Positions 8,109 through 17,560 of a DNA stretch of 32,695 nt are shown here, piece by piece. The DNA is from Verrucomicrobia bacterium SCGC AAA164-E04. Lineage in GTDB: Bacteria; Verrucomicrobiota; Verrucomicrobiia; Limisphaerales; AAA164-E04. Numbering within the stretch: the stretch's first letter is position 1; every line of letters begins with the position of its first letter. Where the stretch lies: assembly GCA_000383715.1 (NCBI GenBank), contig KB911980.1:1-32695 (forward strand), in the 5' to 3' direction. Both the position numbers and the translations under genes were made by a program. The notes beneath the pieces are model-generated. The model did no database searches. It was given only the letters and a program-made list of their open reading frames with translations, and was not told where the DNA came from.

Positions 8109-8648
8109 TTAATCCTTACTGTTGACGTTGGTCCCGCTTTCTCCCCGTTTGACGCCATGAGAAGCGACGTAATCTTCAATGTATAAGACGTTGTCCCCCG
8201 CATGCTGGATCACTTTCAATAAATTATCCATCGTGGCCAGTTCCTCCAATTGCTCATTGATGAACCACGACAATTGATTCTGGGAAATAAAATCAGACTC
8301 ATCAACAGCCAACTTCATCATATCATTGATATCCCGCGTAACCTCGCGCTCCCAGTCCAATGCCAGTGAAATGGCCGACTTGATGTCAGGAAATTCATTC
8401 TGAGGGCCGGCAATAGGAGGAATGGCGACCTGCCCCCCGGCATCAACGAGGTATTTCACAAACCGCATGGCATGATCACGCTCCTCATCGGCCTGTCGGT
8501 AAAAGAAGTCCGATAGCTGGGTCAGTCCTTCTCCATCAAAATAAGTCGCCATGGATATATACTGAAGTGAAGCCGCAAATTCTCGACCAATCTGCCTGTT
8601 GATTGCTTCATTCATCGATCGGCTAATAATGTTACCTTCATTTTTCAT
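8109..8648 (-). CDS. Non-heme bacterial ferritin
   Basis: A 179-residue four-helix-bundle ferritin. With the ATG at 8648 the ferroxidase ligands line up with E. coli FtnA at a constant offset of six: Glu23, Tyr30, Glu56, His59, Glu100, Gln133 and Glu136, so the di-iron centre is intact. No heme-ligand methionine arrangement points to bacterioferritin. Ferritins oxidise Fe(II) and store Fe(III) mineral in a 24-subunit cytoplasmic shell. The frame is open upstream to 8744, but those extra residues lack ferritin character. The gene lies just after the sigma-like gene on the same strand, with about 120 nt between stop and chosen start. Confidence 0.92.
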   Translation of the reverse strand: MKNEGNIISRSMNEAINRQIGREFAASLQYISMATYFDGEGLTQLSDFFYRQADEERDHAMRFVKYLVDAGGQVAIPPIAGPQNEFPDIKSAISLALDWEREVTRDINDMMKLAVDESDFISQNQLSWFINEQLEELATMDNLLKVIQHAGDNVLYIEDYVASHGVKRGESGTNVNSKD

Positions 8649-8767
8649 ATCGTGTGCTTGGCAGGCAAGCATAGAGCACTCGCTCAGCAAAACAAGAAAG
8701 CAAGTCTGATGGGGTTTGAACTCAGAAAAGAGAGGCAGATACACCCGCCCGAATTATAGGTCGGTAG

Positions 8768-9283
8768 TTAGACCTGCTGGGTAGCCCTAACAATGGCAGT
8801 GGAAGCACCAATGATCGGCAAAGCAGCAATCTGGCGACGAACAGATCGCTCAGGAATATCGAGTATTTCTGCGATTTCCACTTCACCCATTCCCATGAGA
8901 AGACTTAATCTGACCAGATCAGAGCTCCACGGGTTCTGCTGGCAGTAGGTTTCAACGGCGTTGATTATCTCAAGGTTGTCTTCCGGCAAGCAGGCAAAAC
9001 AGATGAAAATGGAGGTTTTTCGTTCCTCAAGCTCCTTGTATATCTCGACCATGGCAAGCGAAGCTTCGGAGTAGTAATTCCGTCGTATAGACCACAATTC
9101 AGGATACGCTACCACAGAGGAGAGAAAAAGTTGATGCACGAATGATACCGCATTCAATCGACGACGGGAGGAAGGTGAACTGTTTACTGTCAGCCAGACC
9201 AGCGAGCGAAGTTCCCGGTGCGTCCAGGATGGAAATGTCTGGTTACTTTGAGCCCAAGGTGACTGCATATCAGGTTGGCCCAT
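8768..9283 (-). CDS. Divergent ECF-type RNA polymerase sigma factor-like protein
   Basis: A 171-residue protein. The C-terminal 50 residues match sigma region 4: DLVRLSLLMGMGEVEIAEILDIPERSVRRQI is a helix-turn-helix with the usual spacing. The centre, LNAVSFVHQLFLS followed by YYSEASLAMVEIYKELEERK, resembles the region 2 layout of Sigma70_ECF proteins (PF07638), in which LxPTxLVHEAYLRL and FFxxAAxxMRRILVDHARR occur. The similarity is weak, so promoter recognition may be altered. Such factors are abundant in Planctomycetes and Verrucomicrobia. It may regulate the ferritin gene downstream, but this is only a positional guess. No anti-sigma gene is adjacent. Confidence 0.6.
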   Translation of the reverse strand: MGQPDMQSPWAQSNQTFPSWTHRELRSLVWLTVNSSPSSRRRLNAVSFVHQLFLSSVVAYPELWSIRRNYYSEASLAMVEIYKELEERKTSIFICFACLPEDNLEIINAVETYCQQNPWSSDLVRLSLLMGMGEVEIAEILDIPERSVRRQIAALPIIGASTAIVRATQQV

Positions 9284-9354
9284 GGATCAAACTTCAAGGG
9301 CAGTGATAGCATATGCCAAATTCAGTTATTTGAAAAGCTCATCTTTGAAGGAGA

Positions 9355-10113
9355 CTACTTACCTTTCCAGGCAGACTTTACCACCGCGGCCGCGTAATCA
9401 CGGTTGAGACGAGAAATGAAGTCCAACGAGATTTCTTTGGGACAGACAGCTTCACATGCTCCAGTGACGGTGCAATTGCCAAATCCAGCTTCGTCCATGG
9501 ATTTAACCATCGAAAGAACACGTTGATCTTTCTCTGGTTGACCTTGAGGGAGTGTACCAAGATGGGAAACTTTGGCAGAAACAAACAGCATGGCAGATGC
9601 GTTCTTACAGGCTGCCACACAAGCTCCACAACCAATACAAGCTGCAGCATCCATCGCCGTGTCGGCATTTTCCTTGGAAACAGGAATCGCGTTGGCATCT
9701 GGTGTACCACCTGTGCTGGCAGAAACGTAGCCGCCAGATTGAATCACCTTGTCAAATGCTTGGCGGTTTACAATCAAGTCGCGAATCACAGGGAATGGTC
9801 GAGCTCGCCATGGCTCGATGGTTATCGATTCACCATCCTGGAAATGACGCATGTGGAGTTGGCAGGCTGTTGTTGCTTTCTGCCCACCGTGGGGTGTTCC
9901 ATTGATCACTAGCGAGCATGTGCCGCAGATTCCCTCTCTACAGTCGGAATCGAATGCAATTGGGGCATCGCCTTTGGATGTAAGGCCCTCGTTGACAACA
10001 TCCAGCATCTCAAGGAAAGACATATCTGGACTGACATCATTTGCCTGATAGGTGACAAACTCACCGGCATCGTCGGCGTTTTTCTGACGCCAAATTTTTA
10101 AAGTAAGATTCAT
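9355..10113 (-). CDS. sdhB: Succinate dehydrogenase/fumarate reductase iron-sulfur subunit
   Basis: A 252-residue protein with all three cluster-binding sites: the plant-type [2Fe-2S] site (Cys58, Cys63, Cys66, Cys84), a [11 protein letters not shown] [4Fe-4S] site (Cys159, 162, 165, 169), and the last site [15 protein letters not shown] (Cys214, 220, 224). It carries electrons from the flavoprotein to the membrane quinone subunit in the TCA cycle and respiratory chain. Its ATG shares one base with the sdhA stop codon (TAATG), so translation is coupled. It is the last gene of the sdhCAB unit. Confidence 0.96.
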   Translation of the reverse strand: MNLTLKIWRQKNADDAGEFVTYQANDVSPDMSFLEMLDVVNEGLTSKGDAPIAFDSDCREGICGTCSLVINGTPHGGQKATTACQLHMRHFQDGESITIEPWRARPFPVIRDLIVNRQAFDKVIQSGGYVSASTGGTPDANAIPVSKENADTAMDAAACIGCGACVAACKNASAMLFVSAKVSHLGTLPQGQPEKDQRVLSMVKSMDEAGFGNCTVTGACEAVCPKEISLDFISRLNRDYAAAVVKSAWKGK

Positions 10114-12026
10114 TACTTATAGCTCCTCTGGGTCATTTTGACCTCTTCATATTTCAACGGCTCTTTATGCAGAATGGGTGGTTTGTTATCCCCTTGGTAT
10201 TCCCAGCCAGCAACATAAGAGAAATCTTTATCGTTTCTAAGCGCTTCACCGTCTGCTGTTTGGTATTCAGTCCTGAAATGACCTCCACAAGATTCATCAC
10301 GGTTGTGCGCATCACGACAGAGCAACTCGCCAAATTCCATGAAATCTGACACTCGTGAAGCCTGTTCCAGAGCCACGTTCAGTTCGTTGGCACTACCGGG
10401 CACACTGACATTTTGCCAGAATTCTTCCCTTAATTCAGGAATGCGCTGAATCGCATTGGCAAGACCTTCCTTGTCACGCGCCATGCCGCATTTTTCCCAC
10501 ACGAGACGACCGAGCTCCCAATGCATGGATCGTATGGATCGGCTGCCTTTGATGGAGAGCAATTGACTTATTTTTGTATTCGCTTCTTCTTCAGCAGCTT
10601 TGAAAGCAGCATGGGAAGTGGAGGGTTTAAACTGATCGTGGGAGGCAAAATAGTGCCCGATTGTGTAGGGAATTACAAAATAACCATCAGCAAGACCTTG
10701 CATTAGCGCACTGGCTCCGAGACGATTCGCTCCATGATCTGAAAAGTTGGCCTCTCCAAGAACAAATAGGCCCGGGATAGAGCTCATTAAATTATAATCA
10801 ACCCACAATCCACCCATGGTATAGTGTGGAGCAGGGAAAATACGCATGGGCTGTTTATAGGCGTTTTCCCCCGTGATTCGCTCATACATGTTGAATAAAT
10901 TACCGTAGCGCTCTTGAACCGAATTTTCACCAAGACGATTGATGGAATCCTCGAAGTCAAGGAAGACTCCTAATCCGCCAGGACCAACGCCCCGGCCCTC
11001 ATCGCAGACCTCCTTGGCAGCTCGAGATGCAATGTCGCGTGGAGCAAGATTACCAAAACTGGGGTATTTGCGTTCAAGGAAGTAGTCACGTTCCGTCTCG
11101 GGAATGTCGCAGGATTTACGTGCGTCTCCCTGTTTTTTGGGAACCCAAACACGCCCATCGTTGCGCAGTGATTCGGACATCAAGGTGAGTTTGGATTGGT
11201 GCTCACCACTCACCGGAATGCATGTGGGGTGAATCTGCGTGTAGCAGGGGTTTGCAAAGGCAGCACCACGTTTGTAAGCTCGATAGGTGGCAGTGACATT
11301 GCAACCCACCGCGTTGGTGGAAAGATAGAAGACAGGGCAATAACCGCCGGTAGCCAAAATCACCGCATCTCCCGAGTGAGATGAGATTTCTCCAGAAACC
11401 AAGTTGCGCACCACGACTCCCTTGGCATGCCCATCAACCAGAACAAGGTCCTGCATTTCCGTTCTGGAAAACATTTGGACGTTGCCGAGACCAATCTGTC
11501 GACTCAAGGCCTGGTAGGCCCCAAGCAGAAGTTGCTGACCTGTCTGCCCGCGAGCGTAGAATGTTCTTGAAACCTGCGCTCCACCAAAGGATCTGTTTGA
11601 TAGGTAACCACTATACTCCCTTGCAAAAGGAACGCCCTGAGCCACACATTGGTCGATGATCTGGCGGCTTACCTCAGCCAGACGATGGACGTTGGCCTCC
11701 CGAGCTCTGAAATCGCCACCTTTGATTGTGTCGTAGAAAAGTCGATGGACACTATCACCATCGTTTTGGTAGTTCTTCGCCGCATTGATACCGCCTTGAG
11801 CGGCGATACTGTGAGCGCGTCTGGGACTGTCCTGATAGCAAAAGCATTTAACCTTGTAGCCAAGTTCGGCCAAGGTGGCGGCAGCGGAAGCACCAGCCAG
11901 GCCGGATCCAACAACAAGAACTTCAAATTTTCTTTTGTTGGCAGGATTGACCAGCTTCATGTCAAATTTATGACGTTCCCATTTACTGGCCAGTGGCCCC
12001 GAAGGTATGTTGGAATTCAGGTTCAT
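10113..12026 (-). CDS. sdhA: Succinate dehydrogenase/fumarate reductase flavoprotein subunit
   Basis: A 637-residue flavoprotein. The FAD Rossmann motif [12 protein letters not shown] is at residues 38-49 and the covalent FAD histidine is His72 in [13 protein letters not shown]. The substrate-domain segments around [32 protein letters not shown] and [20 protein letters not shown] are present. Length and motifs are those of the Bacteroidetes/epsilon-type SdhA/FrdA that pairs with a single cytochrome b558 anchor. It oxidises succinate to fumarate at the cytoplasmic face of the membrane. It overlaps sdhC upstream and sdhB downstream by single bases. Confidence 0.97.
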   Translation of the reverse strand: MNLNSNIPSGPLASKWERHKFDMKLVNPANKRKFEVLVVGSGLAGASAAATLAELGYKVKCFCYQDSPRRAHSIAAQGGINAAKNYQNDGDSVHRLFYDTIKGGDFRAREANVHRLAEVSRQIIDQCVAQGVPFAREYSGYLSNRSFGGAQVSRTFYARGQTGQQLLLGAYQALSRQIGLGNVQMFSRTEMQDLVLVDGHAKGVVVRNLVSGEISSHSGDAVILATGGYCPVFYLSTNAVGCNVTATYRAYKRGAAFANPCYTQIHPTCIPVSGEHQSKLTLMSESLRNDGRVWVPKKQGDARKSCDIPETERDYFLERKYPSFGNLAPRDIASRAAKEVCDEGRGVGPGGLGVFLDFEDSINRLGENSVQERYGNLFNMYERITGENAYKQPMRIFPAPHYTMGGLWVDYNLMSSIPGLFVLGEANFSDHGANRLGASALMQGLADGYFVIPYTIGHYFASHDQFKPSTSHAAFKAAEEEANTKISQLLSIKGSRSIRSMHWELGRLVWEKCGMARDKEGLANAIQRIPELREEFWQNVSVPGSANELNVALEQASRVSDFMEFGELLCRDAHNRDESCGGHFRTEYQTADGEALRNDKDFSYVAGWEYQGDNKPPILHKEPLKYEEVKMTQRSYK

Positions 12027-12703
12027 TATTTCAAAACCTCCTTACCAAAGCCGAGAAGAACGGCAAGTGGGATGGAGGTATTACCTATGAAAATAATCCA
12101 TGCCGTGGCAGAAGCAATTCCATTGAATAAGCTGCGAAACTGCCCTGTGCTCAGTCCCAGTGACTGGAACAGGCTTTTGACTCCGTGGCTTAGGTGAATG
12201 CAAAGCAAACAATTGGCAATAAGGTAGAAAATGGCGGAAAACGGGTTGGAAAAGCCGAGCACGACCATTTTAAAGATATCGTGGCGGCCTTTATCGTCAT
12301 GACCGGTGTAGTCCGGCGCGATCGTGAAATCGAAAAGGTGATAGACGATGAAGGCAAAAACAATCAATCCACTCCAGATCATCGTCCGGGAGGCAAATGA
12401 AGTACCCATGCGCTTGACTTGGGCATAGCGATCAGGACGGGCTGCCCGGTTTTCACGAACAAGTTTGACTGCCGCCCAGATGTGAAGCCCCACGCAGGCC
12501 AGAAGCCCGATGCGGGCCACCCACAGCAATTTAGGCATGGATTTCAAAAAAGCTCCGTAAGCATTCAGCTTATCTTGTCCTAGAAAAATCTGTAAGTTCC
12601 CGACCATGTGTCCAATCACGAATCCAAACAGAGCAAGGCCCGTCAGTCCCATGATATACTTTTTCCCTAAGGAGGAATGAAAAATGGCTTTGAAGATGTT
12701 CAT
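12026..12703 (-). CDS. sdhC: Succinate dehydrogenase cytochrome b558-type membrane subunit
   Basis: A 225-residue integral membrane protein with about five hydrophobic spans and conserved histidines (for example [47 protein letters not shown]) that match the single-subunit cytochrome b558 anchors which bind two hemes and reduce quinone. The N-terminus [22 protein letters not shown] is typical of the family. It is the first gene of sdhCAB; its stop and the sdhA start share one base. A sigma70-like promoter lies 75 bp upstream. Confidence 0.95.
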   Translation of the reverse strand: MNIFKAIFHSSLGKKYIMGLTGLALFGFVIGHMVGNLQIFLGQDKLNAYGAFLKSMPKLLWVARIGLLACVGLHIWAAVKLVRENRAARPDRYAQVKRMGTSFASRTMIWSGLIVFAFIVYHLFDFTIAPDYTGHDDKGRHDIFKMVVLGFSNPFSAIFYLIANCLLCIHLSHGVKSLFQSLGLSTGQFRSLFNGIASATAWIIFIGNTSIPLAVLLGFGKEVLK

Positions 12704-12733
12704 TGTTGTAACACGCTCTGCTGGTGATGAATT

Positions 12734-12794
12734 GTTAACCTTGTGAGACTACCTACACTTGGCAACTAACTATATAAATATCTATAAGGTTAAC
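12734..12794. repeat. 9-bp inverted repeat around the sdh promoter (candidate operator)
   Basis: GTTAACCTT at 12734-12742 and its exact reverse complement AAGGTTAAC at 12786-12794 are 43 bases apart. The distal copy lies between the -35 and -10 boxes, and the proximal copy lies in the expected leader about 31 bp before the sdhC ATG. Such spaced half-sites fit a regulator that bends or loops DNA, or two separate dimer sites (each contains the palindrome GTTAAC). Confidence 0.4.
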
Positions 12795-12807
12795 TGCTTG
12801 AAGTCAA
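12779..12807 (-). promoter_or_regulatory. Predicted sigma70-type promoter of sdhCAB
   Basis: On the minus strand a TTGACT -35 box (12802-12807) and a TAGATA -10 box (12779-12784) are separated by exactly 17 bases. The -10 box is 75 bp from the sdhC ATG. One arm of a 9-bp inverted repeat lies in the spacer. Seen by eye; no transcript evidence. Confidence 0.5.
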
Positions 12808-12866
12808 TGAAAGCAGAAAAATATTAGAAAAACTAATAAAGAACATTAACTCAGCTCCCAGAATAA

Positions 12867-13577
12867 TCAAATCCAGGCTTCAGTGATTCTGGGACTTAAT
12901 TCGGTGAGTCGGTCGATCACTTCAGTTCCACATTGAGCATTCCTATCCAGCAACAAGGAATGCAGTCCTGCATTCCGAGCCCCTTTTAAATCTTCATCTG
13001 CTTGATCTCCTACATGAAGCATCCTTTCCGAAGGCAAGCCAAACTTGCCGATGGTATGCTCAAAAATAACAGGTGAAGGCTTGGTGAATCCAATATCGCA
13101 GGATACGCAGACAAAATCGAAAAAGCCATCCAGCTTCAATCGCCTCAGCAGCGGCTTGAGGCGGTTATCCCAATTAGAAACGATCCCCAGACGAAACCCA
13201 CGACTTGCCAGATCATCCAAAGCAGGCATGACATCGTCAAATATCCGCCAAACATCCGGGTCTTCAAAACGCCGATATAATTTCGGAAAAAGCTCAATGC
13301 ATGCTTCACGGGAGACCATGCCCTCGAAACTTTCGATCACGATATTCTGCCAATGTTCGGGGCTGTAGTGAAAATCTGCTTTGGCTTTCCAGGCACCCTC
13401 GAATTGATGGTTCAATCGATCAATGTCCAGGGTTTTCCATCCCGAACCCTCAGCAACTTCCGCATACACATGGCCGATGGAAGGCCAGGGTTCCATCAAG
13501 GTCCCCCCCACGTCAAAGAGCACCGCTTCCAAAGCAAAAGGGGCAAGGTTTTCTGAATGATTATTTGTCAAATCCAT
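12867..13577 (-). CDS. HAD-superfamily hydrolase (HDHD3-like)
   Basis: A 236-residue haloacid dehalogenase-type protein. Motif I is LFDVGGTLM (nucleophile Asp22), motif II is GIVSNWD, motif III lysine is in GFTKPSPVIFE, and motif IV is HVGDQADEDLKGARNAG. The second Asp of the usual DxD in motif I is replaced by Gly (D-V-G-G-T). That is seen in some HDHD3-type HADs but removes the normal acid/base residue of phosphatases. A helical cap follows motif I. The substrate is unknown. Confidence 0.85.
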   Translation of the reverse strand: MDLTNNHSENLAPFALEAVLFDVGGTLMEPWPSIGHVYAEVAEGSGWKTLDIDRLNHQFEGAWKAKADFHYSPEHWQNIVIESFEGMVSREACIELFPKLYRRFEDPDVWRIFDDVMPALDDLASRGFRLGIVSNWDNRLKPLLRRLKLDGFFDFVCVSCDIGFTKPSPVIFEHTIGKFGLPSERMLHVGDQADEDLKGARNAGLHSLLLDRNAQCGTEVIDRLTELSPRITEAWI

Positions 13578-13693
13578 GAATGCTCAATCCGACAGGATAG
13601 GTAAGATCGTTGAGACAATGGGAGTGCTATCTAATCAACCCCGCGAGTGCAAGCGAAATTGAATGGAACCAAGGCACAATCTAAGAAGACTTT

Positions 13694-15097
13694 TCATATC
13701 TTCTCCAGAAATTGATCAAAACCTGCCATTTTATGGTGAGTTTCACACTCATCCGCCGCATGACCATGGGCCCAAACTCCATAAGACAAGGTGGACAGTG
13801 GATCACTCGCCATGGTTTGCTGCGCCAGTAAGCCTCCCAGATATCCCGCAAGTATATCACCTGATCCCCCCTGAGCCAGAGAGGGGTTTCCACTTGGGTT
13901 GACATACAAACGGCTTGTCGAATTTCCAACAAGCGTTTGATGCCCTTTCAAAACAACATAACAGTTTCCAAACTTTTCTGACAATTGCCTCAGCGAACCA
14001 GGGCGATCTGCTTGAACTTCAGACGCCTTGACGCCAAGCAAACGTGCGGCTTCGCCTGGATGTGGCGTGATCACTCGCAGCGCCTCGGTAACAGGTCTGC
14101 CAGAGGGGATCCAATCCAAAGCAGTCGCGTCGACGATGACCGGAGCAGGAAGCGATTCCCAAGTTTCAACCACCTGCGCCCGCAGCTCTTGAGGTAACGC
14201 AATGGACGCAAGCCCGGGGCCGATCACGACGGATGTCGCTTTGGCTGGAATCGAAAACAGTTTTTTAAACGGATGAACCATTACATTTTGCAGTTGTGCA
14301 GCAACCGGACCATAAACAGCTTCATGAGTCGCCAGTTCGACCAAACCGGGCCGCGCCTGTGTAGCTCCGCGCGCAGCCAGAACCGCGGCACCATGATAAC
14401 CAGAGCTTCCCGCAAAGAGCGTCACACAGCCATGTGTTCCCTTGTTTGACTCCAGAGATCTTCCTGATTTAAAGCCGGCGAAATCTGAGGCTTCTCCGTA
14501 AAATAGTGGACTGGAAATATCTTCGAGCCTGAGGAGCCCTACATCACTCAGCACTTCAAGGCGCCCGACAAATTGGCTCGCACCTGACTTGAGTAACCCG
14601 GTTTTAACAGCCCCAACAGTCCACGTCTGGTCAGCCTTGATCGCAATACCCAGGGGTTTTCCATCATCGACATGCAGCCCGGAAGGGATATCGATGGCGA
14701 CCGTAGGTGAATTGCAATCATTCACCAGTCCCACGATACTTTCCCAGGCTCCCGTCAAAGGGCGATTCAATCCAATTCCAAATAATCCTTCGACGACAAG
14801 TGATGGTGCCCGAGCAAGTGCGTTTTCAAGATATGGCAATTGAGAGATGGGATCCCGGAAATTGATCAAGGTGATTTCACGCTCCAGAATCCATCTGCAA
14901 GCAGCACGCACATCGTCACCGTTATGCCCCATACCAGCCAGCAAGAGCACGGAATCTCCGGGAATGGTGGCATCCATGATCCGTTGACCAATTTGCTGAC
15001 CAACACGGGCAATCACTTCCTCTTTCAGAATGCCTTCAGCCCAGGAATCGGCTTCCCAGGAGCGCATGAATTCACGTGTCAGGACAGGTATTGCCAT
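13694..15097 (-). CDS. Bifunctional NAD(P)HX epimerase / ADP-dependent NAD(P)HX dehydratase
   Basis: A 467-residue two-domain protein. The N-terminal YjeF_N epimerase domain (about 1-200) carries PVLTREFMRSWE at the start and AIDIPSGLHVDDG later. The C-terminal YjeF_C kinase-fold dehydratase domain carries VITPHPGEAARLLG, VVLKGHQTLV and GNPSLAQGGSGDILAGYL, with the catalytic Asp in GGSGD. Together they repair hydrated NADH/NADPH in the cytoplasm. The epimerase Gly-rich motif, normally GxGNNGGDG, reads GMGHNGDDV (residues 55-63), so that domain may be weakened. The dehydratase site looks intact. The gene sits 21 nt downstream of the Tat oxidoreductase gene on the same strand. Confidence 0.9.
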   Translation of the reverse strand: MAIPVLTREFMRSWEADSWAEGILKEEVIARVGQQIGQRIMDATIPGDSVLLLAGMGHNGDDVRAACRWILEREITLINFRDPISQLPYLENALARAPSLVVEGLFGIGLNRPLTGAWESIVGLVNDCNSPTVAIDIPSGLHVDDGKPLGIAIKADQTWTVGAVKTGLLKSGASQFVGRLEVLSDVGLLRLEDISSPLFYGEASDFAGFKSGRSLESNKGTHGCVTLFAGSSGYHGAAVLAARGATQARPGLVELATHEAVYGPVAAQLQNVMVHPFKKLFSIPAKATSVVIGPGLASIALPQELRAQVVETWESLPAPVIVDATALDWIPSGRPVTEALRVITPHPGEAARLLGVKASEVQADRPGSLRQLSEKFGNCYVVLKGHQTLVGNSTSRLYVNPSGNPSLAQGGSGDILAGYLGGLLAQQTMASDPLSTLSYGVWAHGHAADECETHHKMAGFDQFLEKI

Positions 15098-15118
15098 GAA
15101 TGAATTGGGGATATTGAG

Positions 15119-16480
15119 TCAAGACAAGTCCCAACCCTCTCGATAAGTTCGCTTCAAGTAACGCTGATCATCCTCCAAGTTGGGCATTCTCATCTCGGCG
15201 TGATTCCACTCAATGCGTTGTCCCAACCGATAAGCCACGTTTCCAAGATGGTTGGCTTCTGTCAATGGTCCCGCATAACCAAAATGGCAGGTGGTGGGAG
15301 CACCCGTTTTACAGGCATGAATCCATTCCTTATGATGACCAATCGATTTGGGAATCCACGGTGTGGGTCTTTGAAAATCCGCAAAACGCCCCTCCGGCAG
15401 CAGGACGTGCTTGCCGTAATCCGACAGCAGCATCCCTTCGTCTCCAACAAATAAAACTCCACTGTTCCACTGAGGTATTTCGCCACGCTTCCAGACATCT
15501 GGTTTGTGTGTTCCCTGATGCCAGGTTAATTTCACTGCAGCACGATCCCCTCTGGCTGGATAGTCATACTCGGCAGCCATCGAGGCTGGAGCAATCTCCG
15601 CATGGGGGGGTGGCCCCCATGCTCGCACCGATGTTGGGGCATCAAGGCTCAATGCCCAAAATGGCAAGTCATTCCAATGACTTCCCAGATCTGACATGGT
15701 GCCGTTGCCAAAATCCCACCATCGATACCACTTGGGTCCCGGAAAATAAATATCATGATAAGGACGCCATGGCGCTGGACCTAACCATAAATCCCAGTCC
15801 ACATGGTCAGGAACGGGCTTTTTACCCGCAGGACGCTCATGACTCCACACCAGATCTCGATGAGCCTCTGCTTCGCTCTTGCCCTGCCACCCCCATGCTC
15901 GAGACACCCATACATGAACCTCAGATACCTGACCAATTGCACCGCTTTGAATCAGTTCGACAACGCGCCGGTAATTATCGCCTGCATGAATTTGTGTCCC
16001 CATCTGCGTAGCTACACCCGCTTTGGCAGCAGCTTCCGTGATGATTCGAGCTTCATGAACATCACGCGTCAGCGGTTTTTCACAATACACATGCTTGCGA
16101 CGCTTCAACGCAGGTAACGTTGCAAACGCATGCGTGTGTTCTGTGGTGCTGACGACTACTGCATCATAATCCTGGTCATCCGCATAGAACTCTCGAAAGT
16201 CTTTGTAGGTGTTGGCACTGGGATGTTTCTTTTTGGCGACGGCCAAATGGTGTTGATTCACGTCACAAAGAGCCACGATATTTTCACCCCCCATTTGCCC
16301 CATGTTATGACCACCACGCCCCCCTACTCCAATCACAGCAATATTGAGTTTACTGTTTGGAGAAGCACTGGAGACCACAGCTGGGAACCCTATGGCTCCC
16401 AGAGCCATGGTGCTTAGGTTACGCTTCAGAAACTGACGTCGGTTGATTCCCTGTTTTCGGATAGGCTTGCTGGGGTTCAT
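15119..16480 (-). CDS. Tat-exported Gfo/Idh/MocA-family oxidoreductase
   Basis: A 453-residue protein from the ATG at 16480. A twin-arginine signal ([20 protein letters not shown]) precedes a Rossmann motif [16 protein letters not shown]. The conserved [14 protein letters not shown] segment with the catalytic-region Glu-Lys-Pro is present, as is [20 protein letters not shown]. The C-terminal part ([36 protein letters not shown]) is typical of the large Gfo/Idh/MocA subgroup exported by Planctomycetes and Verrucomicrobia. These act on sugars or sugar derivatives with a tightly held NAD(P); the substrate here is unknown. A GTG at 16555 opens the frame further but would put residues before the signal peptide. 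Confidence 0.9.
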   Translation of the reverse strand: MNPSKPIRKQGINRRQFLKRNLSTMALGAIGFPAVVSSASPNSKLNIAVIGVGGRGGHNMGQMGGENIVALCDVNQHHLAVAKKKHPSANTYKDFREFYADDQDYDAVVVSTTEHTHAFATLPALKRRKHVYCEKPLTRDVHEARIITEAAAKAGVATQMGTQIHAGDNYRRVVELIQSGAIGQVSEVHVWVSRAWGWQGKSEAEAHRDLVWSHERPAGKKPVPDHVDWDLWLGPAPWRPYHDIYFPGPKWYRWWDFGNGTMSDLGSHWNDLPFWALSLDAPTSVRAWGPPPHAEIAPASMAAEYDYPARGDRAAVKLTWHQGTHKPDVWKRGEIPQWNSGVLFVGDEGMLLSDYGKHVLLPEGRFADFQRPTPWIPKSIGHHKEWIHACKTGAPTTCHFGYAGPLTEANHLGNVAYRLGQRIEWNHAEMRMPNLEDDQRYLKRTYREGWDLS

Positions 16481-16647
16481 GAGAGAATCTTCGCATGAAA
16501 TGATGCGAGAGACAATCAAGGAATCAGTTACTTGTTTGGATATAAATGGATGCACTCCGCACGGATATCGAGGGCAATACCGGGCGACCGATGCATGTTC
16601 AGGCCAACTTCAAATGATGATTGAGGTCTACTCAAGCCCAATGTTAA

Positions 16648-17433
16648 TTATCCGTTTTTATCCCGAATATCACGGCAGATACCGCGCTGGGATGACTGGA
16701 TAAATGTCAGCACCTGTTGACATGGGGCTGATGAAAACAATTCCATCCCTTGGATCACAGCTTCGCTCAACCGCAATTCCCCCGAGTACAGGTGGTGGTA
16801 AAGTTTTTTTAATTCTGTTCGCTCAGCTGGGTTGAAACCTGCACGTCGCAATCCCACGGTATTCAAACCACAAACGGTATTGTTCGCCATCGACATCATG
16901 AAAGGAGGAAGATCTTTACTGATACCGGCGCCACCTTGCATCATGGCAAGCGTCCCAATCCGCGCAAACTGATGCACCATGCAGTTACCCGAGATAAAGA
17001 CACGATCCTCAATGGTGACGTGACCGGCAATCAACGCTCCATTGACAATCACATTATGGTTTCCGACATGGCAATTATGGCCAAGGTGAGAATTTGCCAT
17101 GAAAAAATTCCCCTCCCCAATAGTTGTGTCTTCATCGGCAGAATTCGATCGATGCACGGTGACATGTTCCCTGAAAATGTTGTGATCTCCAATGCGAAGA
17201 CGTGTAGGTTCGTTCAAATATTTCATGTCCTGAGGGGTATCTCCAATAACTGCCCCTGCGTGAAACTGGCATCCCTCCCCTACAGTCAATTGCCCAGTTA
17301 AATGCACATGCGGACCTACAATGCAGTCGGAAGCAAGCTGCACCCCTTCATCAATCACAGCAAAAGGTCCGACATCCACTCGGATGTCGAGTTCAGCCTT
17401 TGGGTGAATAATTGCGGTCGCATGAATCGCCAT
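16648..17433 (-). CDS. lpxA: Acyl-ACP--UDP-N-acetylglucosamine O-acyltransferase
   Basis: A 261-residue left-handed beta-helix protein with hexapeptide repeats from the first residues (ATAIIHPKAELDIRVDVGPF). The catalytic histidine is His119 in ANSHLGHNCHVGNHN, matching E. coli His125. GDTPQDMKY, MVHQFARIG and LNTVGLRRAGF are LpxA hallmarks that separate it from LpxD. It adds the first 3-hydroxyacyl chain to UDP-GlcNAc in lipid A synthesis, so the organism has an LPS-bearing outer membrane. No other lpx genes are adjacent, which differs from the usual lpxD-fabZ-lpxA cluster. Confidence 0.96.
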   Translation of the reverse strand: MAIHATAIIHPKAELDIRVDVGPFAVIDEGVQLASDCIVGPHVHLTGQLTVGEGCQFHAGAVIGDTPQDMKYLNEPTRLRIGDHNIFREHVTVHRSNSADEDTTIGEGNFFMANSHLGHNCHVGNHNVIVNGALIAGHVTIEDRVFISGNCMVHQFARIGTLAMMQGGAGISKDLPPFMMSMANNTVCGLNTVGLRRAGFNPAERTELKKLYHHLYSGELRLSEAVIQGMELFSSAPCQQVLTFIQSSQRGICRDIRDKNG

Positions 17434-17560
17434 GGGCTCAACTTAAAAACCCGTGTGATTGGGGACAAGTTTATAGGTGAATTAAATCAACCAATCGACA
17501 CGCTGAAACCGGGTAAGCTGAAGCACGCAAGACGGAAGAAAAGCAATTAGACCTAAAAAA

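Noticed and set aside
11649-12197. 182-codon plus-strand frame antisense to sdhA/sdhC
   Set aside because: A shadow of two well-supported genes on the minus strand.
15265-16011. 248-codon plus-strand frame antisense to the Tat oxidoreductase
   Set aside because: It lies wholly inside a strongly supported gene and has low-complexity His/Pro/Arg content typical of an antisense shadow.
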